Source of the DNA: a virus
Virus record (IMG/VR): IMGVR_UViG_3300003690_000075
Coordinates: 1-27,669 of that record
Direction: 5' to 3' (one strand)
Length of the DNA stretch: 27,669 nt
The notes under the pieces were generated by a model. That model was not told the origin of the DNA. It did no database searches and saw only the letters and a program-made list of their open reading frames with translations. A program made the position numbers and the translations under genes. Every line of letters begins with the position of its first letter. The stretch's first letter is position 1. Shown in pieces: positions 7,015 to 15,167 of this stretch.

Positions 7015-7764
7015 ATGAACCGATACGAGCGAGACGGCAGGTTCCACAAGCTGATCAGGGCCGAGGTCAAGGCCGTCGACACTGAGAAGTTCACGGTTGA
7101 GGCTGTCGTCTCCACCGAGGCCGTAGACCGCGACGGAGACATCATCCGTGCCGCCGGCTGGGACCTCAGCGAATTCAATACACATTCCCCACTGCTCGCG
7201 TCGCACGATTACGGGAACCTCACATCTCAGATCGGTGTCTGGGACAAGATGACCGTCGTTAAATCCCGCAAGACCCTGGAAGGCACAGCCCGCTATTTCG
7301 TGGGTGACGGCAACGAGCAGGCTGACTGGGGCTTCAAGCTGGCCGAGAAGGGCGTAGCGGCCTTCAGTGTCGGTTTCCAACCTGACATGGCGAAGGCCAC
7401 CGAGTTGGACGGCGACGGGTGGTTCCCTTCCTTCGAGTTCAACGGGCAGAAACTCTGGGAGGTATCCCAGGTCACGATGCCCGCCAACCCCGAAGCTCTC
7501 CAGCTCTCCAAGGGGCTGATATCGTCTAGCGTACTTCAGGACGTGATACGGGACTGGAGCGATATTCAGGACCTCGATGACGTCGACGGCGACGACCTGG
7601 AGTCAATCCTCCGTGCAGCGATGGGCGAGATAAAAAGTGCGCGGAAGAGCAGAGACGATATCAACACACAACTCCTAATCATTGTCGACCACTTGCTTAG
7701 GCAAGCCCACGGCGCGAACGGCAAGAACCCCAGCCTGAAGGAGCTAGTACAGACATGGCACTGA
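7015..7764 (+). CDS. HK97-family prohead protease (peptidase S78)
   Basis: A 249-residue head maturation protease that would cleave the capsid scaffold domain during head assembly. The family triad is visible: His64 in ASHDYG, Ser118 in AAFSVGF and an acidic residue around Glu149 in LWEVSQVTMPANP. The first 170 residues are the catalytic domain. The remaining 80 or so are acidic and helical and may act as a scaffold-binding tail. GGGAG lies upstream of ATG 7015. The stop overlaps the start of the capsid gene by 10 nt. The gene begins 18 nt after a strong terminator. Confidence 0.93.
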   Translation: MNRYERDGRFHKLIRAEVKAVDTEKFTVEAVVSTEAVDRDGDIIRAAGWDLSEFNTHSPLLASHDYGNLTSQIGVWDKMTVVKSRKTLEGTARYFVGDGNEQADWGFKLAEKGVAAFSVGFQPDMAKATELDGDGWFPSFEFNGQKLWEVSQVTMPANPEALQLSKGLISSSVLQDVIRDWSDIQDLDDVDGDDLESILRAAMGEIKSARKSRDDINTQLLIIVDHLLRQAHGANGKNPSLKELVQTWH

Positions 7765-9164
7765 AACACGCGATTCCCACCACTCCAGACGACCTCCGCG
7801 ACTTCCTGGACGACCCCGAGAAGATCGGTATGGTCTTCCACGACAAGGAGACCGCCGCCGAGTTCATCGAGTCCTACCGGGTAGGAGCCAACGCGGCCGA
7901 CCCCGACCTTCAGGACGGGTTCACGGAGCAGCAACAGAAGGGGCTGAAGGGCTTCCTGGAGGACAACGGGTACACCCGGCAGTCTACCAACGGCCGGCAC
8001 ACCCGGGTCCCCGACGACGATGGGGGCGCTACCGCTGGGCCACACCTCAGAGGTCGGAAGGCCATCTATGCTGACTCGGGCATGACCCGGAAGCAGATGG
8101 GCCAGGTGGCCGCCTCCGGGTACGGTCCCGGCGTGGATCTAGCCGAGAAGTGGGAGGAAGGCGTCGGGGAGTTCGCCCAGGCGGCACTCAAGCAGCTATT
8201 CAAGATAGAGAACGACTCTCGCCTCAAGGACCTCTCGGAGACCATCCCCGGCGACGGTGGCGTACTGGTTCCGGAGGAATTCCGCGCCGACCTGCTGTTC
8301 CTGGCACTTGAGGGTATGGTCGTGCGGCCTCGGGCCCGGGTCATCCCCATGGGTTCGGCCACCCTTCGCTACCCTGCCATCAAGGACACGTCCCACGCCA
8401 GCAACGTCTTCGGTGGCGTGGTCGGTACGTGGGTCGCAGAGGCGGGGACCGTCTCCAGCTCCACCAACCAGCCGACGTTCAGCGCGGTCCGCCTGATGGC
8501 GAACAAGCTGACCGGGTCGTCCCAGATCAGCAACGAGCTTTTGATGGACTCAGCGGTTGCCATAGAGGGCCTGATCAACACCCTGTACCCCCAGGCGATT
8601 GCCTACTTTGAGGACGACGCCTTCATCGCCGGGGTCGGCGCCGGGCAGCCATTGGGCTTCAAGAACGCTGACGCCCTGATCTCAGTCGCCAAAGAGACCG
8701 GGCAGCCGGCCGCAACCGTCGTGTGGGAAAACATCCTGAACCTCTACTCCCGGATGCTTCCACAGGCGCTCAACAACGCGGTCTGGATCGCCCACAACGA
8801 CACCTTCCCGCAGCTAGCCTCTATGAGCCTGGCGGTGGGCACCGGTGGATCGGCAGTGTGGCTGGCCAACGGTGTGTCGGGGCCTCCCATGACCATCTTG
8901 GGCCGCCCGGTGATATTCACCGAGAAGGCCGAGACCGTGGGAACAGCGGGGGACCTTTCCTTCGTAGCCCTGGACCACTACCTGCTCGGGGACCGTCAAG
9001 CGATGACCATGGCAGTCAGCGAGCATTCCCTGTTCGCCACCGACCAGAGAGAGTACCGGTTCATTGAGCGGGTGGACGGCCGCCCCTGGGTGAGTTCGGC
9101 CCTCACGCCTCGAAACGGCTCCAACACGGTCTCGCCGTACCTCAACATCGCGACGCGGGCATAG
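7755..9164 (+). CDS. Major capsid protein, HK97 fold with N-terminal delta domain
   Basis: A 469-residue shell protein. The first 165 residues or so are charged, glutamine-rich and helical, as expected for the scaffold (delta) domain removed by the protease. The mature domain begins around GDGGVLVPEEFRADLL (residue 166 onward), with the family features GVVGTWVAEAG, ISNELLMDSA, NAVWIAHNDTFPQLASM and, near the end, LFATDQREYRFIERVDG. The overlap with the protease gene suggests coupled translation. Cleavage near residue 160 is inferred from the domain boundary, not from a site seen. Confidence 0.95.
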   Translation: MALKHAIPTTPDDLRDFLDDPEKIGMVFHDKETAAEFIESYRVGANAADPDLQDGFTEQQQKGLKGFLEDNGYTRQSTNGRHTRVPDDDGGATAGPHLRGRKAIYADSGMTRKQMGQVAASGYGPGVDLAEKWEEGVGEFAQAALKQLFKIENDSRLKDLSETIPGDGGVLVPEEFRADLLFLALEGMVVRPRARVIPMGSATLRYPAIKDTSHASNVFGGVVGTWVAEAGTVSSSTNQPTFSAVRLMANKLTGSSQISNELLMDSAVAIEGLINTLYPQAIAYFEDDAFIAGVGAGQPLGFKNADALISVAKETGQPAATVVWENILNLYSRMLPQALNNAVWIAHNDTFPQLASMSLAVGTGGSAVWLANGVSGPPMTILGRPVIFTEKAETVGTAGDLSFVALDHYLLGDRQAMTMAVSEHSLFATDQREYRFIERVDGRPWVSSALTPRNGSNTVSPYLNIATRA

Positions 9165-9203
9165 GCCACGCGATAGCAACAGACTCGATAAGGAGTAACG
9201 ACA

Positions 9204-9737
9204 ATGGCAAGTCCGCTACTACTCGGCAACCTGATCGACATCATCGAGGGGTTCCCCACCGTGGACCTCCAGACGGGTGCGAATACCGGCGATTACATCT
9301 CGCTGAGGAACGCCTCGTGCGTCATAATCCTGTTCACCTCTGGGGTGGGCACAGCAGGTGACGACCCCACGGTGACGGTCCAGCAGGCGACATCGGCGGC
9401 AGGCGGGAGCGTCAAGGCCCTGAACATCGTGACGTCGCCCGTACAGGTCTGGAAGAAGCAGGCGACGACCGATCAGTCATCCACGGCGGTCTGGGAAGAT
9501 GCGTCAGGCGACGCCTCCACCAACACCTGGACCCACGCCGACTCTGCGGAGCAGTCGACGATGGTGGCCATCGAATTCAAGACCGAGGATCTGGACGTCG
9601 ACAATGCCTTCGTCTACATCAGGGCGACCATTGCAGATATCGGTGGGAACGCCCAGCCAGGCGATCTGAAGTATATCGTCTGCCCGATGTACCCGAGCAA
9701 CCCCGACGACGCCCTGACGTACTTGGCGGACCGGTAA
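9204..9737 (+). CDS. Putative head-associated or decoration protein
   Basis: A 177-residue product with an excellent ribosome binding site (AAGGAG before ATG 9204). The sequence is beta-rich, with alternating polar and hydrophobic residues, low in lysine and rich in Thr/Ser/Ala (ASCVIILFTSGVGTAGDDP, DDPTVTVQQATSAAGG, FVYIRATIADIGG). It follows the capsid gene directly, the usual place for decoration or head-stabilising proteins. No named family is recognised, so the role is inferred from position. Confidence 0.75.
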   Translation: MASPLLLGNLIDIIEGFPTVDLQTGANTGDYISLRNASCVIILFTSGVGTAGDDPTVTVQQATSAAGGSVKALNIVTSPVQVWKKQATTDQSSTAVWEDASGDASTNTWTHADSAEQSTMVAIEFKTEDLDVDNAFVYIRATIADIGGNAQPGDLKYIVCPMYPSNPDDALTYLADR

Positions 9738-9756
9738 ACGAGAGAATAACCACGTA

Positions 9757-9780
9757 GGGGTGGGGGTGCGCCTCCACCCC
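9757..9780 (+). other. RNA hairpin between head genes
   Basis: GGGGTGG (9757-9763) pairs with CCACCCC (9774-9780). No T-run follows. It may protect the capsid mRNA end or reduce downstream transcription. Confidence 0.45.
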
Positions 9781-9805
9781 GCAACCTTCCCCAAGGAGAA
9801 CAAGC

Positions 9806-10051
9806 ATGTTGAGAACCGTAGAACTGCCGGGTGGGATTGGACTCGGGTCCGTCTGCCCGCACTGCTCAAAGGTCTACGCGCACTACGACATCGAGAAGGA
9901 CGAGGCGCTTGAGGCCCCCGATACCTGCAAGCGTTGCGGGTCTCCGATGGACATGAAGGAGGAGGTGGCCTTTGGCAACAAACGAGCCATCGCCGAGCAA
10001 CAGAACTGGCCCCACCGCAGAGCAGTTGAAGCCGAAGCGGTGCCAGTCTAA
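9806..10051 (+). CDS. Small zinc-ribbon protein
   Basis: An 81-residue product behind AAGGAGAA. CPHC (about residues 17-20) and CKRC (about residues 41-44) form a four-cysteine ribbon with a 20-residue spacing. The C-terminus is charged (NWPHRRAVEAEAV). Similar small ribbon proteins sit among head genes of many environmental phages, and their role is not known to me. Confidence 0.8.
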   Translation: MLRTVELPGGIGLGSVCPHCSKVYAHYDIEKDEALEAPDTCKRCGSPMDMKEEVAFGNKRAIAEQQNWPHRRAVEAEAVPV

Positions 10052-10130
10052 GGGCGAGCGTCGCCCGCCGGCAGATAAGCAAGTCAAAAGCCCACGCTGG
10101 ACCAAGTAGCCAGAGTCGCCCGTAAGGGCG
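10052..10130 (+). other. Two hairpins in the gap before the 10150 gene
   Basis: GGGCG (10052-10056) pairs with CGCCC (10062-10066). CGCCC (10117-10121) pairs with GGGCG (10126-10130) across a GTAA loop of the GNRA type. No T-run and no open frame. They probably shape mRNA stability or translation of the next gene. Confidence 0.4.
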
Positions 10131-10149
10131 CTCCAGAATAGGAGCGACA

Positions 10150-10866
10150 ATGGCAGACCAGTTGCACTCACGATACATACGAGGCGCGTTGGCGTTCTAC
10201 GAAGGACATCGGATGCGCCTTGTCGACGCTACCGGCTCGGAAGTATTCAAGTACGAGTTGCTTCCTGACATCCTCGAGCCCGACGGCACCGATCCGCGGG
10301 GCTGGACCACCACGGTGGTTGAGGCGGGCGGTGGCGGGGACACGAATTTCTCCGAGAACGACACCGCTGGCCGCGTTGGGACCATTACCACCGACAACGC
10401 CGAAAACGACGGTGGCTCTTACCAGCTTCAGGGGGCGATCTTCGAGCTGACCTCTGACCAGGATGTCTACGTCGGCTGTGAACTCCAGATCAACGACGTA
10501 GACCAGACTGACCTCTTCTTTGGTCTTGCGGTCACCGACACGGCCCTCCTAGGTGGCGTGGCCGATGGGGTCTACTTCGAGTCCGTGGACGGCAGCGCCG
10601 CGATATCGACCGTCACCGAGAAGAGTGCCAGCGAGACGCAGAACGACAGCCAGGGCACGTTGGTAGACGCCACCGACATTATCCTGGAATTTTACTTTGA
10701 TGGCACGTCGGTGTACTTCTTCATCGATGGCGTCGAGGTCGAGATTCACACGCTCACCATCCCCGACGATGTCAGCTTGCGGCTGTCCATTGAGTTCCTG
10801 ACCGGGGAGGCCATCGCCAACACTTGCAACATCAAGTGGATGAGGGCGATCCAGATCGGGAGGTAA
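10150..10866 (+). CDS. Beta-sandwich (LamG/lectin-like) virion protein candidate
   Basis: A 238-residue product behind AGGAGCGACA. After a 50-residue N-terminal segment the sequence reads as a jelly-roll: FSENDTAGRVGTITTDN, ELTSDQDVYVGCELQI, LFFGLAVTD, DIILEFYFDGTSVYFFIDG, VSLRLSIEFLTG and NIKWMRAIQIGR. The pair 'FYFDGTSVYFFIDGVEV' is typical of concanavalin/LamG-like folds. Presence in the head module suggests an outer capsid protein that could contact carbohydrate. This is inferred from fold pattern only. Confidence 0.75.
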   Translation: MADQLHSRYIRGALAFYEGHRMRLVDATGSEVFKYELLPDILEPDGTDPRGWTTTVVEAGGGGDTNFSENDTAGRVGTITTDNAENDGGSYQLQGAIFELTSDQDVYVGCELQINDVDQTDLFFGLAVTDTALLGGVADGVYFESVDGSAAISTVTEKSASETQNDSQGTLVDATDIILEFYFDGTSVYFFIDGVEVEIHTLTIPDDVSLRLSIEFLTGEAIANTCNIKWMRAIQIGR

Positions 10867-10873
10867 GAGCAGG

Positions 10874-11065
10874 ATGGCTAACGGACCCGTCAATGTGAAG
10901 GCCGACCCAAGCAATCCAAGGACCATTGTCTTGGACCGGTGGCCGACTCAGAGGGAGAAGACGAAGCTCCTGGCAAAAGAGATAGCCGAGGCTAGGGTAG
11001 GCGGGCCACCCACGGAACCGGTGGATGTCCCCATCGAGCCTCCTGAGCCTACCGATGGGGAGTAA
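10874..11065 (+). CDS. Small hypothetical protein
   Basis: A 63-residue product starting 8 nt after the preceding gene behind a weak AGAGCAGG site. It is lysine- and proline-rich, with a short helix (REKTKLLAKEIAEARVGG) and a Pro-Glu tail (PIEPPEPTDGE). No family recognised. It overlaps the next gene by 11 nt. Confidence 0.6.
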   Translation: MANGPVNVKADPSNPRTIVLDRWPTQREKTKLLAKEIAEARVGGPPTEPVDVPIEPPEPTDGE

Positions 11066-11333
11066 CGGCACCAGTCGTCTCAAGGTCCCCGGCCTCAACG
11101 AGTCAGCCCCTAAGCTGGTCGACTCCAAGCGGTTTGAGGGGAGGGTACGACGGGCCAAGAAGATGACAGTGCTAAAGGTGGCGTCCGGCAGTGACCACAC
11201 CGTCATGGTGTTGTTCGAGGATCTTGGATGCGCCTACCCGATCAAGACCATCAGCGAGCTACAGCGGCTCTATGACAGCATCGGGTTCATGATCGAGCAG
11301 GCCCGGATGCACGAACTGAACCTCAAGGTGTAA
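11055..11333 (+). CDS. Small hypothetical head-region protein
   Basis: A 92-residue product. ATG 11055 is chosen over an upstream in-frame start because it gives a short overlap; the ribosome binding site is weak. The core VLKVASGSDHTVMVLFEDLG, then ISELQRLYDSIGFMIEQARM, suggests a small alpha/beta protein. No family recognised. Confidence 0.6.
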   Translation: MGSNGTSRLKVPGLNESAPKLVDSKRFEGRVRRAKKMTVLKVASGSDHTVMVLFEDLGCAYPIKTISELQRLYDSIGFMIEQARMHELNLKV

Positions 11334-11337
11334 GCCC

Positions 11338-11859
11338 GTGACAATGAAGAACAAGAACATCATCGGTCAGCACGTCGTGGTCACCGTGCAGAAGACACGG
11401 CCGGCGGATACGACCGCGTACTCGGCCGGGGATGTTGTATCTGAAAGCACCTCGGCCGGCACCACCTGGACGTTCCCAGCGGTGGTCCATACCAACGGCG
11501 GCGGCGGCAGAATCACCAGGGCGGCTGTGGTAGACGACGACACCGGCCACAGCAACCAACTATCCCTGCTCCTGTTCACGGTCACCCCCACCAGCGCCTT
11601 AGACGACAACGGTGCCAACACCGGACCCCTAGACGCTGACAGCGATAACTTCATCGGGTCCATCGACTTCGATGCCATGAAGGACTTCGGGACCGGCCAA
11701 TCCTTCGCGACGGCCAGCGTAGGCAATAGCAAGCTCCCCCTCGCGTTCAAGTGCGAGGAAGGCGACAAGGCCATCTATGGCATCCTTATCGCCGTCGACG
11801 CGCTCACCCCGACCAGTGCCGAGAAGTTCCGGGTCATCCTGCATATTGAGCAAGACTGA
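11338..11859 (+). CDS. Putative structural protein of the head region
   Basis: A 173-residue beta-rich product. GTG 11338 has AGGTG seven bases upstream; ATG 11344 is the alternative. Features are PADTTAYSAGDVVSES, a strand-rich region with ITRAAVVDDDTGHSNQLSLL, LFTVTPTS, then DDNGANTGPLDAD and IYGILIAVDALTPTS. I recall proteins of this pattern ('Tay..GDvv', 'LflF...Pt...DN') after capsid genes in many environmental phages, always without an assigned function. A virion role is inferred from location. Confidence 0.75.
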   Translation: MTMKNKNIIGQHVVVTVQKTRPADTTAYSAGDVVSESTSAGTTWTFPAVVHTNGGGGRITRAAVVDDDTGHSNQLSLLLFTVTPTSALDDNGANTGPLDADSDNFIGSIDFDAMKDFGTGQSFATASVGNSKLPLAFKCEEGDKAIYGILIAVDALTPTSAEKFRVILHIEQD

Positions 11860-12050
11860 TGTCCTGGGAACAGCTCGGAGCTATTACGAGAGAACAACGG
11901 GCTGAGGCCGAACGCGAACGGTCTCAGCCCCCGGTGGCCTGCCCCATCGATGGCGAGCCGCTTGATATCGGCAAGACCGGCAACCGCAACTGCCCCCTCG
12001 GCAACTTCCGCTGGGACGGAGGACTGGTAGTCTTACCCTCTCCAACCTAA
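11859..12050 (+). CDS. Small protein with a CPID/CPLG zinc-ribbon-like pattern
   Basis: A 63-residue product. ATG 11859 overlaps the preceding stop (TGATG). A glutamate-rich helix (AITREQRAEAERERSQ) leads to ACPIDGEPL and NCPLGNFRWDG. Only two cysteines are present, so this is a degenerate ribbon. Comparable short proteins precede head-tail connectors in many phages. Function unknown. Confidence 0.7.
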   Translation: MSWEQLGAITREQRAEAERERSQPPVACPIDGEPLDIGKTGNRNCPLGNFRWDGGLVVLPSPT

Positions 12051-12093
12051 TAGCGGCATAGCCCCTTCTGTAGAAAGCATCAGGAGTGCGACG

Positions 12094-13155
12094 GTGCCAA
12101 ACCTCTACACTGGCCGTGAGACGGTCAAGCAGTCTGCGTCTATCCATGGCGCCGACTTCGACGAAGAAATAGACCGGCTGATTGAATCGGCTTCCCGCCG
12201 GATTGATCGGCAGACCCGCCGCCTGTTCATCCCCAAGACTCAGACGCGGACCTATCGTTGGCCCCCGTCCCACCTCGGTAGCGCGACCATTCTCTGGCTC
12301 GACTACGACCTCATATCTGTAACGACGCTCAAGACGAAGGCGCAGGACTCGTCGCCCACCACGATCGCTGCGACCGACTTCTTCCTGGAGCCGAACAACT
12401 CCGGCCCGCCATATGACCGCATCGAGATAGACCTGTCCTCGTCGGCCGCCTTCGAGTCCGGGTCTACGCCGCAGCGCAGTATTGAGATCGCGGGCTCCTG
12501 GGGCTACTCCGACGACAAGCTCGACGTCGGGACCGTCACCAGCGGGCTCGACTCAGGCACTACCACGACGTCCTTCATCTGCTCTGATTCGTCCCAGGTC
12601 CAGGTGGGGAACACCCTGCTGATTGAATCCGAGCAGCTTTACGTCTCCGACAAGATCAACGCGGCCTTGGGATCCATCCTTCTCAATGACACGCTGACCG
12701 CTGATAAGTCTGACACTCTCGTCACCGTCGACGGTAGCCACGGCCTGGTCGCTGGCGAGGTCGTCCTTATCGACTCCGAGAAGATGTTCATCGACTCCGT
12801 CGCCACGAACGACCTCACCGTCATAAGGGCCTACGATGGCACCGTGCTGGCCGCACACGCCGATGACACGGCAATCCACGTATACCGCACCCTGACGGTC
12901 GAAAGGGGTGCTTGTGGGACTTCAGCGGCCACCCACGCCGACGCCACGAAGGTAGAGATATACGAGCCACCGTTCGACATCAGCCAGCTCTGCCTCGCTG
13001 AAGTGCTGACGCTGTTCCAGCAGAACCGGGCGAGCTGGGGCCGGTCCGTCGGTAGCGGCGAGACCGTGGTCGAGTTCTCCGGACGGGCCCTGGGGAATAT
13101 GTGGAAAGAAGTGGTGGCCAACTACAGGCGCCACCGGACGGCGTCGGTCGTCTGA
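12094..13155 (+). CDS. Head-tail connector (gp6-like) with an inserted beta-repeat domain
   Basis: A 353-residue product; GTG start at 12094 behind CAGGAGTGCGACG. Residues 1-140 match a connector/adaptor: FDEEIDRLIESASRRIDRQT, RRLFIPKTQTRTYRWP, then FFLEPNNSGPPYDRIEIDL and IEIAGSWGY. The C-terminal 70 residues resume this fold (PFDISQLCLAEVLTLFQQN, a helix ending at RRHRTASVV). Between them, residues about 150-285 hold related modules of the form 'VGNTLLIESEQLYVSD', 'AGEVVLIDSEKMFIDS', 'LTVIRAYDGTVLAAHADD' and 'LTVERGACGTSAATHAD'. It would bridge portal and tail. The insert probably projects from the neck. Confidence 0.82.
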   Translation: MPNLYTGRETVKQSASIHGADFDEEIDRLIESASRRIDRQTRRLFIPKTQTRTYRWPPSHLGSATILWLDYDLISVTTLKTKAQDSSPTTIAATDFFLEPNNSGPPYDRIEIDLSSSAAFESGSTPQRSIEIAGSWGYSDDKLDVGTVTSGLDSGTTTTSFICSDSSQVQVGNTLLIESEQLYVSDKINAALGSILLNDTLTADKSDTLVTVDGSHGLVAGEVVLIDSEKMFIDSVATNDLTVIRAYDGTVLAAHADDTAIHVYRTLTVERGACGTSAATHADATKVEIYEPPFDISQLCLAEVLTLFQQNRASWGRSVGSGETVVEFSGRALGNMWKEVVANYRRHRTASVV

Positions 13156-13577
13156 TGCCTGGTATCAGGATCGTCGCAAAGGGACCCATCCTGACCGGCC
13201 GCGCCGGGGGCGTCATCCAGAACGCAGCGCGCCAGTCGGTCAAAGAGGTGGCGTCTCTCGGGGAACAACGTCTGGCCATGATGATGAGGCCGCGGCCCGG
13301 TGGGGTCTACCTCTCGGCCGCTGAGGCCGGGAAAGGCAAGGCCAGTACCGGCGCTTACCGGAACAGCTTGCGGACGAGGGTTACAGGGATGACGGCGAGA
13401 ATCGATGACGGCGGCATGATATATGGACCTTGGCTCGAGGGCGTGGGATCCCGGAACACCACGACCCGGTTCAAGGGCTATTCGATGTTCCGGCGGACCC
13501 GACAGTGGTTGGTGAAGGTACAGCGGCAGGTCGTGACCGCCCACATGAAACGGGCTCTGGGGCAGTTGGGGAAGTAG
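13155..13577 (+). CDS. Neck/tail-completion protein (HK97 gp10-like)
   Basis: A 140-residue product; ATG 13155 overlaps the preceding stop (TGATG). It has a basic N-terminal helix (AARQSVKEVASLGEQRLAMM) and the signature GGMIYGPWLEGVGSRNTTTRF, followed by GYSMFRRTRQWLVKVQRQ. 'Y(G/A)P(W/F)(L/V)E.G.SR' is characteristic of head-closure and tail-completion proteins. It lies between connector and tail terminator candidates, the standard position. Confidence 0.8.
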   Translation: MPGIRIVAKGPILTGRAGGVIQNAARQSVKEVASLGEQRLAMMMRPRPGGVYLSAAEAGKGKASTGAYRNSLRTRVTGMTARIDDGGMIYGPWLEGVGSRNTTTRFKGYSMFRRTRQWLVKVQRQVVTAHMKRALGQLGK

Positions 13578-14039
13578 ATGGCCTTCTTAATCAAGGACAC
13601 GTTGATTAAGTTGCAGACGCACTTGGTGAAAGGTGGGTACGTCAAGCACTCCATGATAGGTGAGCCCAAGGCCATACCAGCGGCCTCGGACGATGTTGTG
13701 GCGGCCGTCTACATGCAGAGCGTCACGGTCGTCCGAATCATGGCGGATGGGGCCACTGTCGAAAGCCACGTCGTCACCATCCGGCTGTTCCGGGACATGC
13801 TCGGGGAGCCGAAGGAAGACACCGAGATACTGCTGGCGGAAGCGTCATCGAAGATCGCCGAGAACATCCTGGGAGAGTTTGACCTGGGTGGGACGATCCG
13901 GAACGTGGACGCGGCTGGCGCCAACGGTACGCCCTGGTCCATTCAGTGGGGTTACGTCGATCTCGGCGGCGTGATGTTCAGGGTCGCGGATATGACCGTG
14001 CCAATGGTCGTGGACGGCTCCGTGACGATGGCGGCGTAA
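13578..14039 (+). CDS. Putative tail terminator / minor tail protein
   Basis: A 153-residue product beginning the base after the preceding stop. An N-terminal helix (LIKDTLIKLQTHLV) is followed by beta strands (MQSVTVVRIMADGATVESH, VVTIRLFRDM), a helix (EILLAEASSKIAENIL) and a strand-rich end (VMFRVADMTVPMVVDGSV). This layout and its place between the neck protein and tail tube fit a tail terminator. The family match is by arrangement rather than a clear motif. Confidence 0.65.
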   Translation: MAFLIKDTLIKLQTHLVKGGYVKHSMIGEPKAIPAASDDVVAAVYMQSVTVVRIMADGATVESHVVTIRLFRDMLGEPKEDTEILLAEASSKIAENILGEFDLGGTIRNVDAAGANGTPWSIQWGYVDLGGVMFRVADMTVPMVVDGSVTMAA

Positions 14040-14040
14040 A

Positions 14041-14244
14041 ATGGCAAAGTCTATCAAGCTGGGAATGGACCTCTGCGAAGCTTTGGGACTTGAGGCCAAC
14101 AAGGTACTCAAGCTTGACCTCCGTATAAGGCTCGGCCACCTACCCGTAGTTGATGTTGAATTGGCCGTGGACACTGACGATGGAGTTGACCGGGTTCTCA
14201 TGAAGTACGAGCTAGTCGAGAAGGAGCCAGTTGATGCCGGATAA
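14041..14244 (+). CDS. Small hypothetical tail-region protein
   Basis: A 67-residue product starting just after a TAA. The text LGLEANKVLKLDLRIRLGHL then PVVDVELAVDTDDG reads as a short helix followed by two strands. It overlaps the next gene by 11 nt. Small proteins like this often sit between tail terminator and tail tube. No assigned role. Confidence 0.65.
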   Translation: MAKSIKLGMDLCEALGLEANKVLKLDLRIRLGHLPVVDVELAVDTDDGVDRVLMKYELVEKEPVDAG

Positions 14245-14422
14245 GACCTACGTCGTCCAAAACCCGCGGGGGATCCCGGTGGGCATTCCGATCCTGAGCT
14301 TTCGACCTCCCGATGCTCTGTCCCAGGACTGGTATGAAGGCGGGACGTTCGTTCGTCCGACGGATATGCCGCTGGCGGATGTCTCACAATGGGTCAAAAG
14401 CGGATTCCTGGAGGAGCAGTAG
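14234..14422 (+). CDS. Small hypothetical protein
   Basis: A 62-residue product. AAGGAG at 14221-14226 is well spaced for ATG 14234; the adjoining TTG 14231 is less likely. It is proline-rich (PRGIPVGIPILSFRPPDALS), then WYEGGTFVRPTDMP and a short helix. It resembles short phage proteins that bind or cap other subunits, but no family is recognised. Confidence 0.65.
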   Translation: MPDKTYVVQNPRGIPVGIPILSFRPPDALSQDWYEGGTFVRPTDMPLADVSQWVKSGFLEEQ

Positions 14423-14423
14423 C

Positions 14424-15167
14424 ATGGCGAAGAAGACCGGATTAGCTGAGAATTTCTACGCTCACGGATATGACATATCCGGTGACGTAGGCGCCCTGCA
14501 AGGTGTCTCGTCTCCCAGGAACACGCTGGAGGTCCCCGGCATCGATGCGTCCGCGATGGAGCGGTTGCTAGGGCTGGCCTCGGGGCTCATAGATTTCAAC
14601 TCCTGGTTCAACGACGCTGCACTCCGGGAACACGCGGCTTTGAAGGGCCTCCCGACCGGGGACCGGGTCATGGTCTGGGCCATGGGCACTACTCGGGGCG
14701 ACAGCGCGGCGTTCCTCATAGCGAAGCAGACGAACTACGATTGGGCCCGTGGGGAAGACGGAAGTCTCCAGGCGTCCATCAACGCCCAGAGTAGCAACGG
14801 CGTGCCCTTGATCTGGGGCAACATGCTGACCGCCGGCAAGATCACCGACTCCAGCGCGGCCAACGGGACCAGCATCGACGACTCCGCGTCGACCACCAAG
14901 GGCGTCCGGGCGGTCCTCCAGGTCTTCGACATTTCGAGCGGGACCCCTACCTTCGTCTTTCAGGATAGTGCCAACGACTCTACATGGTCTACCCTCATCA
15001 GCTTCGCTGCGGTGGCCAATGGCGACGAGCCCACCGCGGAGTATAAGACGGCCACAGGGACGGTGGACCGGTACGTCCGGGCCATCACCACCGGCACGTT
15101 CTCAAACGCACAGTACGCGATCGTATACCAGCGGGGGACGGCCGACGACGACGAGGACCTGAGCTAA
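14424..15167 (+). CDS. Major tail (tube) protein
   Basis: A 247-residue product; ATG 14424 has GAGGAG 7 nt upstream. The N-terminal half contains YDISGDVGALQGVSSPRNT, VPGIDASAMERLLGLAS and FNSWFNDAALREHAAL, the tail-tube pattern in siphoviruses. Residues about 160-247 form a separate beta domain (AVLQVFDISSGTPTFVFQDS, STWSTLISFAAVANG, YVRAITTGTFSNAQYAIVYQ), a likely surface-exposed appendage. A shorter relative lies at 15603-16010. Several hundred copies would polymerise around the tape measure. Confidence 0.85.
   Translation: MAKKTGLAENFYAHGYDISGDVGALQGVSSPRNTLEVPGIDASAMERLLGLASGLIDFNSWFNDAALREHAALKGLPTGDRVMVWAMGTTRGDSAAFLIAKQTNYDWARGEDGSLQASINAQSSNGVPLIWGNMLTAGKITDSSAANGTSIDDSASTTKGVRAVLQVFDISSGTPTFVFQDSANDSTWSTLISFAAVANGDEPTAEYKTATGTVDRYVRAITTGTFSNAQYAIVYQRGTADDDEDLS

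Noticed and set aside
6781-7380. Minus-strand open frame of 199 codons over the tRNA region and protease
   Set aside because: It runs antisense through the tRNA, terminator and the clear S78 protease, and has no recognisable domain.
9504-10178. Minus-strand open frame of 224 codons
   Set aside because: Antisense to three well-supported plus-strand genes; composition is typical of a shadow in GC-rich DNA.
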